This document shows, in pieces, positions 43,322 through 52,899 of a stretch of DNA of 64,000 nt. The DNA is from Acidovorax sp. RAC01. Lineage in GTDB: Bacteria; Pseudomonadota; Gammaproteobacteria; Burkholderiales; Burkholderiaceae_C. Under the pieces are notes generated by a model, which worked only from the letters and a program-made list of their open reading frames with translations, was not told where the DNA came from and did not search any database. Position 1 is the stretch's first letter, and every line of letters starts with the position of its first letter. A program made the translations under genes and the position numbers. Location of the stretch: positions 1-64,000 of the forward strand of contig NZ_CP016447.1 in NCBI RefSeq assembly GCF_001714725.1, written 5' to 3'.

Positions 43322-44128
43322 TCAGAACACGGGCTTGCGCTTTTCAAGGAACGCCGCAATGCCTTCGCGGTGCTCGGCGCTGCTGGCGTAGCCGTAAGGG
43401 TCAGGGGTGGCTTTTGCTACGTTTTTGGTAGCAATAGGGTCAATCAAATCATGCGCCAAGGGCTGTTTTAATGCCCGAAACGTCTGTTTGTTCATGCGGG
43501 CGGCCTCGGGCGCCAGCGCAGCCACGCGCAGGGCACTGGCCAGCGCCTCGGCCGCTACCGCGTCGTCAGGGACCAAGCGGCTGAGAAAACCGCGTGCGTG
43601 CATGTCGGCGGCGCTGAAGGTGGCGGCTTCGAGCAGCATCTGGCGGGCTGCGGTGTCGCCCACCGCTGCGACCACCAGCTGCGCCTCACGCGGGGCCATG
43701 GGAAAGCCAAGTTTGGCGATGGGCGCGCCAAAGCGGGCACCGCTGCCAGCAATGCGGATGTCGCAGCAGCTGGCAATCTCCACCCCCGCGCCCATGCATG
43801 CGCCGCTGATCTGCGCCACGATGGGCGCGTCGCATTCCAGCATGGCGCGGAGCCCACCCCAGACGTCGTTCTCGTGAAAGTCGCGCAGCGCAGCAGCATC
43901 AAACCGGAACCCGGGGTATTCCGAAATGTCGCCGCCCGCGCAGAAGGCGCCGCCCTCCCCCGCCACCAGCACGCAACGCACGGCAGTCCCCCGGCCCTGG
44001 ATGTCCTCAAACACCGCACGCAGCTGCCGCCACATCGCCCGCGACATGGCATTGAGCCGCCCGGCATGGCGCAAGGTGACATGCACCACGCCCTGCTCAC
44101 CAACATCCATCAACACTTCACCCGACAT
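43322..44128 (-). CDS. enoyl-CoA hydratase/isomerase family protein
   Basis: Crotonase-fold protein of 268 residues. Oxyanion-hole segments are GGAFCAGGDISEYPGF and QISGACMGAGVEIASCCDIR; the usual catalytic Glu positions in the second block look present. The substrate is unknown; its place between matB and the TTT binding protein suggests an acyl-CoA linked to malonate use. Residues ALKQPLAHDLIDPIATKNVAK near the C-terminus are encoded through a copy of the dispersed repeat. Confidence 0.85.
   Translation of the reverse strand: MSGEVLMDVGEQGVVHVTLRHAGRLNAMSRAMWRQLRAVFEDIQGRGTAVRCVLVAGEGGAFCAGGDISEYPGFRFDAAALRDFHENDVWGGLRAMLECDAPIVAQISGACMGAGVEIASCCDIRIAGSGARFGAPIAKLGFPMAPREAQLVVAAVGDTAARQMLLEAATFSAADMHARGFLSRLVPDDAVAAEALASALRVAALAPEAARMNKQTFRALKQPLAHDLIDPIATKNVAKATPDPYGYASSAEHREGIAAFLEKRKPVF
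43411..43475 (+). repeat. dispersed repeat, copy 5 (inside the enoyl-CoA hydratase gene)
   Basis: The plus strand reads TTTTGCTACGTTTTTGGTAGC, then after about 20 bases ATGCGCCAAGGGCTGTTTTA. The left inverted pair (TTGCTAC/GTAGCAA) and right GCGC-n-AG-GGC block match the family. It is antisense and in frame in the hydratase gene. Confidence 0.5.
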
Positions 44129-44231
44129 ATTCCCTACCCATCACGTTTGCCAAGGACACCACCCACAAAACAACCGCAGCGCCATCGCCAGTGCCACCGT
44201 GGAACTGGCTCCGCCAGGCCACGGGTGGCGT

Positions 44232-44270
44232 CCCCCTTCAGGGGGAAGGCGCGAAGCGACTCAGGGGGTT
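44232..44270. repeat. GGGGG/CCCCC hairpin at the end of the TTT receptor gene
   Basis: CCCCCTTCAGGGGG forms a perfect five-base stem and is followed by AAGGCGCGAAGCG and a second run of G. Such hairpins recur between genes in Comamonadaceae as I recall them. It may act as a terminator or mRNA-end stabiliser between the receptor gene and the hydratase gene. Confidence 0.4.
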
Positions 44271-45264
44271 AATCGAGCTTCGCGCCCGAGGTCTTCACCA
44301 CCGCCGCCCAGCGCTTGACCTCACTGCTCACGAACGCCGCAAACTGCTGCTGCGTCATGCCGCCAAAGTCCGCTCCGTTGGCGGCCCAGATGGTCTTGAG
44401 CTCATCGGCCGTGCCCAGCTTGCGCACCTCGTCAATGATGCGCGCCTGCACGTCTGCCGGGGTGCCCTTGGGGGCCCACAGGCCGTACCAGGTGGTCACG
44501 GTGTAGTCGGGCAGGCCCACTTCGGCCGCGCACGGTACGTCGGGGAAAGCAGGGTTGCGCTTGGGGCCCGACACCATCAGCGCCTTGATGCGCCCGGCCT
44601 TGATGTGCGCGGCCGATGAGCCCAGGCCGTCAAACATCATGTCCACCTGCCCGCCAATCAGGTCCTGCAGGGCCGGGCCCGCGCCGCGGTACGGAATGTG
44701 GGTGATAAAGGTGCCGGTCTGCTGCTTGAACAGCTCGCCCGCCATGTGGTGCGACGTACCCGCCCCGGCCGAGCCATAGTTGAGCTTGGCCGGGTTGCGC
44801 TTCACAAAGTCCATGAACTGCTGGAAGTTGGTGGCCGGCACGTTCTTGGGGTTGACCACCACCACCTGCGGCACGTTGGCCAGCAGGAACAGGGGAACGA
44901 AATCCTTTTCAATGTCGTAGTCGAGCCTGGGGTACATCGACGGCGCAATCGCGTGGTGCACCGCGCCCATGAAGAGGTTGTAGCCATCCGGCGCGGCCTT
45001 GGCCGCAAAGCTGGCGCCCACGGTGCCGCCCGCGCCGCCGCGGTTGTCGATCACCAGCGTCTTGCCGATGGATTTGGAAAACTGCGCCGCCAGCGGGCGC
45101 GCGAAGGCGTCGGTACCGCCGCCTGCCGGGAACGGCACCACCATGTTGACGGGCTTGGTAGGCCATGCGCTGGCCTGGGCCCAGGTAGCCGTGGTGGCGG
45201 TGCCCAGGCCCGCTGCCGCAGCGCCCACCAGCAGTTCGCGGCGGCGTATCGAAAATGGGTTCAT
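44269..45264 (-). CDS. tripartite tricarboxylate (Bug-type) substrate-binding protein
   Basis: Periplasmic receptor of 331 residues starting at the ATG before NPFSIRRRELL. It has an RR-type signal peptide (IRRRELLVGAAAAGLG...TWAQA), then WPTKPVNMVVPFPAGGGTDAFAR and NRGGAGGTVG, family hallmarks. No membrane subunits (TctA/TctB) are near, as is common for orphan Bug proteins in Burkholderiales. By context it may bind malonate or a related diacid; this is inference. Confidence 0.88.
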   Translation of the reverse strand: MNPFSIRRRELLVGAAAAGLGTATTATWAQASAWPTKPVNMVVPFPAGGGTDAFARPLAAQFSKSIGKTLVIDNRGGAGGTVGASFAAKAAPDGYNLFMGAVHHAIAPSMYPRLDYDIEKDFVPLFLLANVPQVVVVNPKNVPATNFQQFMDFVKRNPAKLNYGSAGAGTSHHMAGELFKQQTGTFITHIPYRGAGPALQDLIGGQVDMMFDGLGSSAAHIKAGRIKALMVSGPKRNPAFPDVPCAAEVGLPDYTVTTWYGLWAPKGTPADVQARIIDEVRKLGTADELKTIWAANGADFGGMTQQQFAAFVSSEVKRWAAVVKTSGAKLD

Positions 45265-45418
45265 TGCTTGTCTCCTGTCATCGTTGTTGGAAAAAAACCT
45301 GCGGCCTTTGTCCGGGCCGTCCACCACGCTGCCAGTGCAGCGCCGCACCGGTAGCGTTGTCATCGCGGCCCCTGCCGTGCCCGCATGGCGGTACCTGCAG
45401 AGGCCGATATTTGCTGCG

Positions 45419-46939
45419 TCAACCGCGCAAAAGGCTCTCGATCTCGCCCGACACGGGCAGCTTTCCTTGCGCGAGCATGGCACGGTGCTTGTCGATGCGC
45501 TTGAGGTCGTACAGGTAGTTGACCATCAGCCCATACGACTGCTTGAGCCCCTTGGCCGACGGGTCACCGCCCCAGTTCAGGCGCTCCACGCGGGCTCCGT
45601 TGCCCAGGTGGAAACGGGCCACGGCATCGCAGGGTTTGCCGTCCTGCAGGTCGCGCCCCAGGTAATGGGCTGCGCACTCCAGCAGCATCTGGCGGGCGGG
45701 CGATTTGGCGTCCAGCTCCAGCGGCTTGTCCACCGCGGCCAGAAAGTGCGCGGCCTGTGGCGGCTCGAAACCCACCGCGCGGCCCAGTTCGGCGCGGCGC
45801 TTGTCGTCCAGGCGCTCGAGCATGGCGGGCGCGTTCTTGCCCAGCCACGCGCGAAAACCCGGTATCGGCGACAGCGTGGCAAAGGTGCGCAGCCGCGGAA
45901 ACTCTGCCGCCAGCGTCTCGACCACATGCTTGATGAGCGAGTCGCCAAAGCTCACGCCGCGCAGGCCCGTCTGCGTGTTGCTGATGGAATAGAAGATGGC
46001 CGTGTTGGCGCGGGTGATGTCCACGGGCGCGGCGGCTTCGTCCAGCAGCGGCGTGATGCTGCTGGAGATGCGGTCGAGCAGCGCCACCTCGACAAAGATG
46101 AGAGGCTCGTTGGGCAGCCGCGGGTGAAAGAAGCCGTAGCAGCGCCGGTCGCTGTCGAGCCGGTTTTTGAGGTCGGCCCAGCTGCGGATGTCGTGCACCG
46201 CCTCGTACTTGATGAGCTTTTCGAGCAGCGACGCGGGCGAATCCCACGACAGGCGGCGCAGCTCCAGAAACGCCACGTCAAACCAGGTGGAAAACAGCTG
46301 CTCCAGCTCGGCATCGAGCGCGAGCAGGCGCTTGTCGGCCTTGAGAAGCGGCAGCAGCTCGGCGCGCATGTCCACCAGGAAGCGCATGCCTTCGGGGAAC
46401 ACGGCAAAGCGCTGCAGCAGCCGGGTGCGCGGCGATACCAGCGCGCGGCGCAGGCTGATCTCGGCCTGGCCCTCCTCGGCCGTGCCCGCAGCCGCCTCGT
46501 AGCGCTGGCGGGCCGACTTGAAACGCGTGGCGTCGGGGGCGAACTGCTCGCACATCAGCAGCCACATGTCGCGCCGCTCTTCGGGCTGCGCAGCGGTGTA
46601 CCACTGCGCCACGGCCTGCGCGCGGCGCCCGCCTTCGAGCTCGCTGACCTGCGGCGCCACCACTTCCTGCAGGTCGGCCAGCAGGCGGCGTAAGGCACGC
46701 GGCGACAGGGCCTCCTGCCCCCGGCGCAGCGTGGCCACCAGCCGTTCGTGCGTCGAGCGTGGCACCGCCGTCTTGGCCACCACGTCGGTCACGCTGCCGT
46801 CCGCGGCGGCAGCGCGGGCCGGCTTGTCGGCTGGCTTGCTGGCGGTGCCATCGCCGCCCGCGGCCTTGTCCGCCGCCGGTACCACGGAACGCAGGCGCGA
46901 GACGCTGCGTGAAATCCATTCGGGGGTGCTGTTGATCAT
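45419..46939 (-). CDS. matA: malonyl-CoA decarboxylase
   Basis: It splits malonyl-CoA into acetyl-CoA and CO2, the second step of malonate use after MatB. The 506-residue protein has the N-terminal helical domain and a C-terminal GNAT-like catalytic domain with FFHPRLPNEPLIFVEVAL, DITRANTAIFYSISNTQTGLRG and the closing AKGLKQSYGLMVNYLYDL. Its ATG overlaps the matR stop (ATGA). An Ala/Lys-rich linker occupies residues 25-45. Confidence 0.93.
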   Translation of the reverse strand: MINSTPEWISRSVSRLRSVVPAADKAAGGDGTASKPADKPARAAAADGSVTDVVAKTAVPRSTHERLVATLRRGQEALSPRALRRLLADLQEVVAPQVSELEGGRRAQAVAQWYTAAQPEERRDMWLLMCEQFAPDATRFKSARQRYEAAAGTAEEGQAEISLRRALVSPRTRLLQRFAVFPEGMRFLVDMRAELLPLLKADKRLLALDAELEQLFSTWFDVAFLELRRLSWDSPASLLEKLIKYEAVHDIRSWADLKNRLDSDRRCYGFFHPRLPNEPLIFVEVALLDRISSSITPLLDEAAAPVDITRANTAIFYSISNTQTGLRGVSFGDSLIKHVVETLAAEFPRLRTFATLSPIPGFRAWLGKNAPAMLERLDDKRRAELGRAVGFEPPQAAHFLAAVDKPLELDAKSPARQMLLECAAHYLGRDLQDGKPCDAVARFHLGNGARVERLNWGGDPSAKGLKQSYGLMVNYLYDLKRIDKHRAMLAQGKLPVSGEIESLLRG

Positions 46940-47604
46940 GGGACAAGCCTTGAGGTCTGGTGGCGGGCAATCTCGCGCAGCGCATCGCGCTGGCGCAGCA
47001 GGTGGTTGCGCATGGCTTCTTCGGCAGCGTCGCAATCGTGCGCCTTCAGCGCGGCAAACACGGCCAGGTGCTCGGCCAGGCTTTGCTGCAAGCGCCCCGG
47101 GGCCTGCAGCGTCTGCAGCCGCGCCAGCCGCAGGATCTTGCGCAGGTCGCCAATCACCTGCGCGAGCCAGCGGTTATCGGCCAGGGTGATGAAGGCCTCG
47201 TGGATGGCGTAGTTGGCCTCGTAGTAGGCGGTGATGCTGCCTTCGTCAGCGCACTGCTGCAGGCGCTGGTGCAGAGCCTCCAGCGCGGCCACATCAGCGG
47301 CGGTGGCCTTGCGGGTGGCTTCGTGCGCGGCGCGGCCCTCCAGCAGCGCGATCACGGGGAAGATGTCGTCCACGTCCTGCGCGGTGATCTGGGCCACAAA
47401 GCAGCCCCGGCGCGGCTCATGGCGCAGCAGCCCTTCGGCCACGAGCACCTTGAGCGCCTCGCGCAGCGGCGTGCGCGAGATGGCCAGGCGCTCGCACAGC
47501 GCGGCTTCGTCCACAAAACTGCCGGGCGCCAGGCTGCCCGAGAAGATCTGCTCCCTCAGTCGGGAGGCCGCTTCGTCGTGCAGGGAATTGGGTTGCGGGC
47601 GCAT
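46936..47604 (-). CDS. matR: GntR-family regulator of malonate genes
   Basis: FadR/FCD-type GntR regulator of 222 residues. The winged helix reads LREQIFSGSLAPGSFVDEAAL and LAISRTPLREALKVLVAEGLL; the FCD ligand domain carries the likely metal/effector residues (HEAFITLADNRW). I use the ATG before RPQPNSLHDE; a GTG 12 codons upstream is possible. It is coupled to matA, so it likely autoregulates the operon; malonate or malonyl-CoA is the plausible effector. Confidence 0.88.
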   Translation of the reverse strand: MRPQPNSLHDEAASRLREQIFSGSLAPGSFVDEAALCERLAISRTPLREALKVLVAEGLLRHEPRRGCFVAQITAQDVDDIFPVIALLEGRAAHEATRKATAADVAALEALHQRLQQCADEGSITAYYEANYAIHEAFITLADNRWLAQVIGDLRKILRLARLQTLQAPGRLQQSLAEHLAVFAALKAHDCDAAEEAMRNHLLRQRDALREIARHQTSRLVP

Positions 47605-47708
47605 GGAGACCTGGGTGGGGGTGGCGGGAATGGCCAGCACAGGCTGCTGGGGTTTTGGCGTGTATCAGTCGCTTAATACCGTCAAACGATCTGCTACAGC
47701 GCCTGACT

Positions 47709-47730
47709 CCATAATTTCTCATAATTATGG
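47709..47730. promoter_or_regulatory. AT-rich inverted repeat upstream of matR
   Basis: CCATAAT-n8-ATTATGG with an inner perfect palindrome CATAATTATG (47720-47729), about 105 bases before the matR start. It stands out in a GC-rich region and is a candidate MatR operator or promoter element. Confidence 0.5.
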
Positions 47731-48087
47731 AAAATGCAAGCGGAAATACGCCCGCAAAGCAAGGAAAGCAACAAGCCCGGGGGCTGGCCGCAGACCCCAG
47801 GCCGCCCGGCAGGCGCCACTTGCCAGTGCAGACCGCCAAAGCGACACCCCAGCCCGGGCCACCCAGTCCCGTGGGCGGAAGTGGCGGCACCGGGCGCGTA
47901 CCGTTCACCGCGTGGGTGCGGCAGCGACCGCCATCGCGGCGTCATGAAAGCAACGTTGCCGGCACGGCGCAGTGGCGTTCGCCGGGGGCGCCCCCTCGCC
48001 GCCCTGCACTGCGGCGGTCAATTGCTATTGTTTATATAGCAACAAGTGCTACAGCAGCCTGCCCTGGGAGCCCTTTTGACCCGAAAA
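47731..48087. other. intergenic region between matR and lgt
   Basis: About 360 bases with no ORF that looks coding. The right part (48015-48075) carries a copy of the dispersed repeat; the rest is GC-rich and shows nothing I can name. Confidence 0.5.
48015..48070 (+). repeat. dispersed repeat, copy 6
   Basis: TTGCTATTGTTTATATAGCA followed by ACAAGTGCTACAGCAGCCTG and GGGAGCCCTTTT. The left inverted pair TTGCTAT/ATAGCAA is clear; the right half is more diverged than in copies 1 and 4. Confidence 0.5.
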
Positions 48088-48912
48088 TCACCCGCGGGCG
48101 GTTCCCACAGGCTGCCGCTGGGCCCACACCCACAGCGCCACCCCGCCCACGATCATGGGCACGCACAGCCACTGGCCCATGCTCATCCCCAGCGACAGCA
48201 CGCCCAAAAACGCATCGGGCTCGCGGAAGTACTCCGCGATGAAGCGGAACACCCCGTAGCCCATCAGAAAGGCCGCGGCCACCTGGCCCTGGCGGCGCTC
48301 CTTGCGGGCGTACAGCCACAGCAGCACAAACAGCAGCAGGCCTTCCAGCAGGAACTGGTACACCTGCGAAGGGTGGCGCGGCTGCATCGAGCCGCTGTGC
48401 GCAAACACCATGCCCCACGGCAGGTCGGGGCTGGCAAAGCGGCCCCACAGTTCGCCGTTGATGAAGTTGCCCACCCGCCCTGCCGCCAGGCCCGTGGGCA
48501 CGCAGGGCGCCACAAAGTCGGCCACCTCCAGCCAGGGCCGCTTGCGCGAATGCGCAAACCAGATCATGGCCACGATCACGCCCAGCAGCCCGCCATGGAA
48601 CGCCATACCGCCCTGCCACACGGCAAAAATCTCCAGCGGGTGGCTGAGGTAGTAACCGGGCTTGTAGAACAGGCAGTACCCCAGCCGGCCGCCGATGACG
48701 ACGCCGGCCACGCCCAGAAAGAGGATGTCCTCCACATCGCGGCGCGACCATGCGCCCGGACCGGTGATGGAGGCAAAGGGTTCATGGCGCAAGCGCCGGA
48801 TGCCCAGCAGCATGAACAGCCCGAAAGCTGCCAGGTACGTGAGCCCGTACCAGTGAATGGCCAGAGGGCCCAGTTGCAGGGCGACAGGATCGATGTGGGG
48901 ATAGGTCAGCAT
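48088..48912 (-). CDS. lgt: prolipoprotein diacylglyceryl transferase
   Basis: Inner-membrane enzyme that adds diacylglycerol to the lipobox cysteine of prolipoproteins. The product has 274 residues from the ATG before [10 protein letters not shown], with about seven spans. The signature [14 protein letters not shown] is exact and the HGG of [13 protein letters not shown] is present. Monocistronic as far as seen. Confidence 0.96.
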   Translation of the reverse strand: MLTYPHIDPVALQLGPLAIHWYGLTYLAAFGLFMLLGIRRLRHEPFASITGPGAWSRRDVEDILFLGVAGVVIGGRLGYCLFYKPGYYLSHPLEIFAVWQGGMAFHGGLLGVIVAMIWFAHSRKRPWLEVADFVAPCVPTGLAAGRVGNFINGELWGRFASPDLPWGMVFAHSGSMQPRHPSQVYQFLLEGLLLFVLLWLYARKERRQGQVAAAFLMGYGVFRFIAEYFREPDAFLGVLSLGMSMGQWLCVPMIVGGVALWVWAQRQPVGTARG

Positions 48913-49044
48913 GTTGCAGCTATTGTGCCCCGGCACGAAATGCCCACCAGCGGCCGACGGAGCGCTGCGCCCTGCGGTAGCACGCGTGCGGAGCGCGCCA
49001 TTGTTGCCCCCAGCACGGGGTCATGCCGATACCGCGGCCGGCGC

Positions 49045-50070
49045 TCACACCTCCCGCACCGCACCGGCGTCTGCCGGTGCCTGCGCACCCGCTGCAGCCT
49101 GCAGGCCAGGCGCCCCCCCGGCCGACCTCGCCTGAATGAACGCCACAAACCGCTGCAGCGCCGGGTTGCTGGAACTGGCGGACCAGACCAGGCTGGTTTC
49201 ACACACGGGCAGACGGCCGCCGCCGGGTGCGCCCTTCCCGTCCACGGCCTCAACGTGGCCAAACAGCTCACCCCCCGTGCGGTACACCACGCCGTCGCGG
49301 CGGAACTGCGTCACGCTCTCGGGCACCCAGGCCACGCCCAGGCCACCCCACACCAGGTTGACGATGGTCTGCATCTGGATGGCCTCCTGCGCCACCACCG
49401 GCACCCGCCCTGCAGCGCGGTACAGGTCCAGAATCGCGTCGTACAGCGACGGGACGATGCGGCGCGGGAACACCACCAGCGGCTCGTCCAGCACCTGGAC
49501 CAGATCGGGCTGGGGGGCATGCGCCAGCGGGTGCTGGGCCGGCATGGCCAGCACCAGCGGCTCGTGCGCCACGGGGTGGCGGGCCAGTTCGGGCGGCGCA
49601 AAGCCCGGCGAATGCAGCATGAGCCCGGCATCCAGCTCGCCGCGGGCAAACAGGGCGCGCTGCACGTCACCGGTCGCCTCGACCAGTTCCAGCGCCACCT
49701 GGGGGCACGCCGCCCGGAACTCGCGCACCCAGCCGGGCAGGCGCTCGAAACCAATGGTGGACACAAACCCCAGCCGCACGCGCCCCACTTCACCGGCCGC
49801 TGCCGCGCGCGCGCGGGCCGGCAGGGCCTGCGCCCGCTCCAGCAGGTCGCGCACATCGGGCAGCAGGGCCTCGCCCGCAGGGGTCAGCGCCACGCGGCGG
49901 CGGGTGCGGTCAAACAGCAACACGCCCAGGGATCGCTCCAGCTGGGCGATGCCCTGGGTGAGTGGCGGCTGCGTCATGTGCAGGCGCACGGCGGCGCGGC
50001 CAAAGTGCAGTTCTTCGGCCACGGCGACGAACTGGCGCCACGCGCGCACGTCGATCAGCGTTTCTTTCAT
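49045..50070 (-). CDS. LysR-family transcriptional regulator
   Basis: The 341-residue protein has an N-terminal winged helix ([36 protein letters not shown]) and a LysR effector domain with [19 protein letters not shown]. It is divergent from ilvD with 138 bases between the starts, so it may control ilvD. The Ala/Gly-rich C-terminal tail is low complexity. The effector is unknown. Confidence 0.9.
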   Translation of the reverse strand: MKETLIDVRAWRQFVAVAEELHFGRAAVRLHMTQPPLTQGIAQLERSLGVLLFDRTRRRVALTPAGEALLPDVRDLLERAQALPARARAAAAGEVGRVRLGFVSTIGFERLPGWVREFRAACPQVALELVEATGDVQRALFARGELDAGLMLHSPGFAPPELARHPVAHEPLVLAMPAQHPLAHAPQPDLVQVLDEPLVVFPRRIVPSLYDAILDLYRAAGRVPVVAQEAIQMQTIVNLVWGGLGVAWVPESVTQFRRDGVVYRTGGELFGHVEAVDGKGAPGGGRLPVCETSLVWSASSSNPALQRFVAFIQARSAGGAPGLQAAAGAQAPADAGAVREV

Positions 50071-50208
50071 ATGTTTTTTATATTACTGGAGCGGCACAAA
50101 GGGATTGGAACGCTGGCCACAAACGCCGCATACTTCTGTTCGCAAACAATGCCGGGCGCAACGCCGGGCAGCGGCAACGCAACAACGAAGACCCACAAGG
50201 ACCCCACC

Positions 50209-51915
50209 ATGGCAGACAGCAAGACCATCCCGATCCAGCCCATCAACCGCCGCAGCGCCAACATCACGCAGGGCAAGAGCCGCGCACCCAACCGCTCCAT
50301 GTACTACGCCATGGGCTACGAAGAAGGCGATTTCGTCAAGCCCATGGTCGGCGTGGCCAACGGCCACAGCACCATCACCCCCTGCAACAGCGGCCTGCAA
50401 AAGCTCGCCGATGCCGCCATCGCGGGCATCGAGGAAGCTGGCGGCAACGCCCAGGTGTTCGGCACGCCCACCATTTCGGACGGCATGGCCATGGGCACCG
50501 AAGGCATGAAGTACAGCCTGGTCAGCCGCGAAGTGATCAGCGACTGCATCGAAACCTGCGTGGGCGGCCAGTGGATGGACGGCGTGCTGGTGGTGGGCGG
50601 CTGCGACAAGAACATGCCCGGCGGCCTGATGGGCATGCTGCGCGCCAACGTACCCGCCATCTATGTGTATGGCGGCACCATCCTGCCCGGCCACTACAAG
50701 GGCCAGGACCTGAACATCGTCAGCGTGTTCGAAGCCGTGGGCGAAAACGCTGCGGGCAAGATGAGCGACTTTGACCTCAAGGAAATCGAAAAGCGTGCCA
50801 TCCCCGGCACCGGCTCGTGCGGCGGCATGTACACCGCCAACACGATGTCCAGCGCGTTCGAGGCCCTGGGCATCAGCCTGCCGTACTCGTCCACCATGGC
50901 CAACCCGCACGACGAGAAGATGAACTCGGCCAAGGAATCGGCCAAGGTGCTGATCGAGGCAATCAAGAAGGACCTCAAGCCCCGCGACATCGTGACCAAG
51001 AAGGCCATCGAGAACGCCGTGGCCGTGATCATGGCCACGGGCGGTTCGACCAACGCGGTGCTGCACTTCCTGGCCATCGCCCACGCGGCAGACGTGGAGT
51101 GGACCATTGACGACTTCGAACGCATCCGCAAGCAGACGCCCGTGCTGTGCGACTTGAAGCCCAGCGGCAAGTACCTGGCGGTGGACCTGCACCGCGCCGG
51201 CGGCATCCCGCAGGTCATGAAGATCCTGCTGAAGGCCGGTTTGCTGCACGGTGACTGCATCACCATCGAAGGCAAGACGGTGGCCGAAGTCCTGAAGGAC
51301 GTGCCCGACGAGCCGCGCGCCGACCAGGACGTGATTCGTCCCATCCACAACCCCATGTATGCCGAAGGCCACCTGGCCATCCTGAAGGGCAACCTGAGCC
51401 CCGAAGGCGCCGTGGCCAAGATCACTGGTCTGAAGAACCCCGTGATCACCGGCCCGGCCCGCGTGTTCGACGACGAGCAGTCTGCCCTGCAGGCCATTCT
51501 GGACGGCAAGATCAAGGCGGGCGACGTGATGGTGCTGCGCTACCTGGGCCCCAAGGGTGGCCCCGGCATGCCCGAGATGCTGGCGCCCACGGGCGCGCTG
51601 ATCGGCGCAGGCCTGGGCGAAAGCGTGGGCCTCATCACCGACGGCCGCTTCTCCGGTGGCACCTGGGGCATGGTGGTGGGCCACGTGGCGCCTGAAGCTG
51701 CGGCCGGCGGCACGATTGCTTTCGTGAACGAAGGCGACAGCATCACCATCGACGCACGCCAGCTGCTGCTGGAGCTGAACGTGAGCGCAGAAGAAATCGC
51801 CCGCCGCCGCGAAGGCTGGACGCCACCGGCGCCACGCTACACACGTGGCGTGCAGGCGAAGTTTGCATTCAATGCCTCCAGCGCCAGCAAGGGCGCGGTG
51901 CTTGACGCGTACTGA
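50209..51915 (+). CDS. ilvD: dihydroxy-acid dehydratase
   Basis: Iron-sulfur enzyme of valine, leucine and isoleucine synthesis. The 568 residues start at the ATG before ADSKTIPIQ. Cluster ligands lie in [21 protein letters not shown] and [15 protein letters not shown]; the C-terminal [24 protein letters not shown] block is typical. The same frame stays open far upstream across lgt and lysR, but that part is an antisense artefact of high GC. A strong hairpin terminator follows at 51989-52024. Confidence 0.97.
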   Translation: MADSKTIPIQPINRRSANITQGKSRAPNRSMYYAMGYEEGDFVKPMVGVANGHSTITPCNSGLQKLADAAIAGIEEAGGNAQVFGTPTISDGMAMGTEGMKYSLVSREVISDCIETCVGGQWMDGVLVVGGCDKNMPGGLMGMLRANVPAIYVYGGTILPGHYKGQDLNIVSVFEAVGENAAGKMSDFDLKEIEKRAIPGTGSCGGMYTANTMSSAFEALGISLPYSSTMANPHDEKMNSAKESAKVLIEAIKKDLKPRDIVTKKAIENAVAVIMATGGSTNAVLHFLAIAHAADVEWTIDDFERIRKQTPVLCDLKPSGKYLAVDLHRAGGIPQVMKILLKAGLLHGDCITIEGKTVAEVLKDVPDEPRADQDVIRPIHNPMYAEGHLAILKGNLSPEGAVAKITGLKNPVITGPARVFDDEQSALQAILDGKIKAGDVMVLRYLGPKGGPGMPEMLAPTGALIGAGLGESVGLITDGRFSGGTWGMVVGHVAPEAAAGGTIAFVNEGDSITIDARQLLLELNVSAEEIARRREGWTPPAPRYTRGVQAKFAFNASSASKGAVLDAY

Positions 51916-51988
51916 TGCTGCTGGCCGCGTAAGCGGCCAGGCCCACCCGCCCCTGCGGGCGGTGTGGGTCGTGCAAACAGGCCAAGAA

Positions 51989-52024
51989 AAAGCCCGTTGC
52001 GAGACACATCTCGCAACGGGCTTT
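51989..52024. terminator. bidirectional terminator after ilvD
   Basis: A 15-base perfect stem (AAAGCCCGTTGCGAG with CTCGCAACGGGCTTT, loop ACACAT) with A-rich and T-rich flanks. It can terminate ilvD on the plus strand and the small Trp-rich protein gene on the minus strand. Confidence 0.9.
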
Positions 52025-52140
52025 CTTCAATCGCGCCCGCTGGCTTGGCCGGGAAGCACCAGCACCCTGCCCGGCAGCGCCACAGCCGCCCACCGCGCGG
52101 GAACGAACTGCCCAGACAGCCGCGTCGCGGCGGAACGCGC

Positions 52141-52383
52141 TCAGCGCGGCTTGCGCGGCTGGATGCCCAGCGCTTCCTTGTGGCGGTTGATGCGGTCTTT
52201 CTTGCGCTGCTCCATTTTCTCCATGGCCTTGCGCTTGGTGTAACCGGTGGCGTCAGCCCAGGCCCACCAGGCCGCAGTGGCGGCAAAGGGTGAAAGCACC
52301 ACCCACCACGACCAGGCCGCAACAGGGCCGATCTCAAGGTACTTGAGTGCCAGAAGCACCAGCGACAGACCAAGCAGATACAT
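52141..52383 (-). CDS. small Trp-rich membrane protein (TIGR04438-type)
   Basis: The 80-residue protein opens with MYLLGLSLVLLALKYLEIGP and then a Trp-rich second span (AAWSWWVVLSPFAATAAWWAWAD). The tail is basic (TGYTKRKAMEKMEQRKKDRINRH). This is the small Trp-rich protein family of Burkholderiales; the function is unknown. Confidence 0.85.
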   Translation of the reverse strand: MYLLGLSLVLLALKYLEIGPVAAWSWWVVLSPFAATAAWWAWADATGYTKRKAMEKMEQRKKDRINRHKEALGIQPRKPR

Positions 52384-52499
52384 GGAAAAACTCCCCCGAG
52401 CTACAAAGGTAAGGGGTTGCCGGCGCAGCCACCGCAGGTCAACCTAAATCACTACAATTCCGTTGAAAGCACTGTAACCCAACCCCAGGAATTCCCACC

Positions 52500-52805
52500 A
52501 TGAAGCGTACCCTGATCACACTCGCGTTGACCCTGACGGTGGCCGCCCCCGCCATGGCGGACATGGCACTGGCAACGTCGAAAAACTGCATGGCCTGCCA
52601 CGCGGTCGACAAGAAGCTGGTGGGTCCGTCGTACAAGGATGTGGCGGCCAAGTACGCTGGCCAGAAAGACGCCGTGGACAAACTGGCGGCCAAGATCATC
52701 AAGGGCGGTGGTGGCGTGTGGGGCCCTGTGCCCATGCCCGCCAACGCGCAGGTCAGCGAAGCCGATGCGAAAAAGCTGGCCGCGTGGGTGATGACCCAGA
52801 AGTGA
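52500..52805 (+). CDS. periplasmic class I cytochrome c (c551/c552 type)
   Basis: The 101-residue precursor has a signal peptide cut after PAMA (about residue 19). Haem binding is by CMACH with the axial methionine in GPVPMPANAQ, the layout of c551/c552 electron carriers. A likely role is feeding electrons to terminal oxidases or nitrite/peroxide reductases. A strong hairpin terminator follows. Confidence 0.93.
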   Translation: MKRTLITLALTLTVAAPAMADMALATSKNCMACHAVDKKLVGPSYKDVAAKYAGQKDAVDKLAAKIIKGGGGVWGPVPMPANAQVSEADAKKLAAWVMTQK

Positions 52806-52849
52806 TGCCAGGCACTGCACCGGATTAGCTTCCGGCGCGGCCAGGTTCA

Positions 52850-52883
52850 AAAAAGCCGCTGCACCGGAGTGCAGCGGCTTTTT
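52850..52883. terminator. terminator after the cytochrome c gene
   Basis: A 15-base perfect stem (AAAAAGCCGCTGCAC with GTGCAGCGGCTTTTT, loop CGGA), followed by GCATT. It lies between convergent genes and can work in both directions. Confidence 0.92.
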
Positions 52884-52899
52884 GCATTGGGCCCGCAGC

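Noticed and set aside
48046..50208. Open frame upstream of and in phase with ilvD (about 720 codons)
   Set aside because: It is antisense to lgt and the LysR gene, both of which have clear family motifs; the frame stays open because of high GC. ilvD starts at the ATG at 50209.
51869..52093. Short minus-strand frame reading KKARCEMCLATGFF
   Set aside because: It is produced by the arms of the ilvD terminator hairpin, not by a gene.
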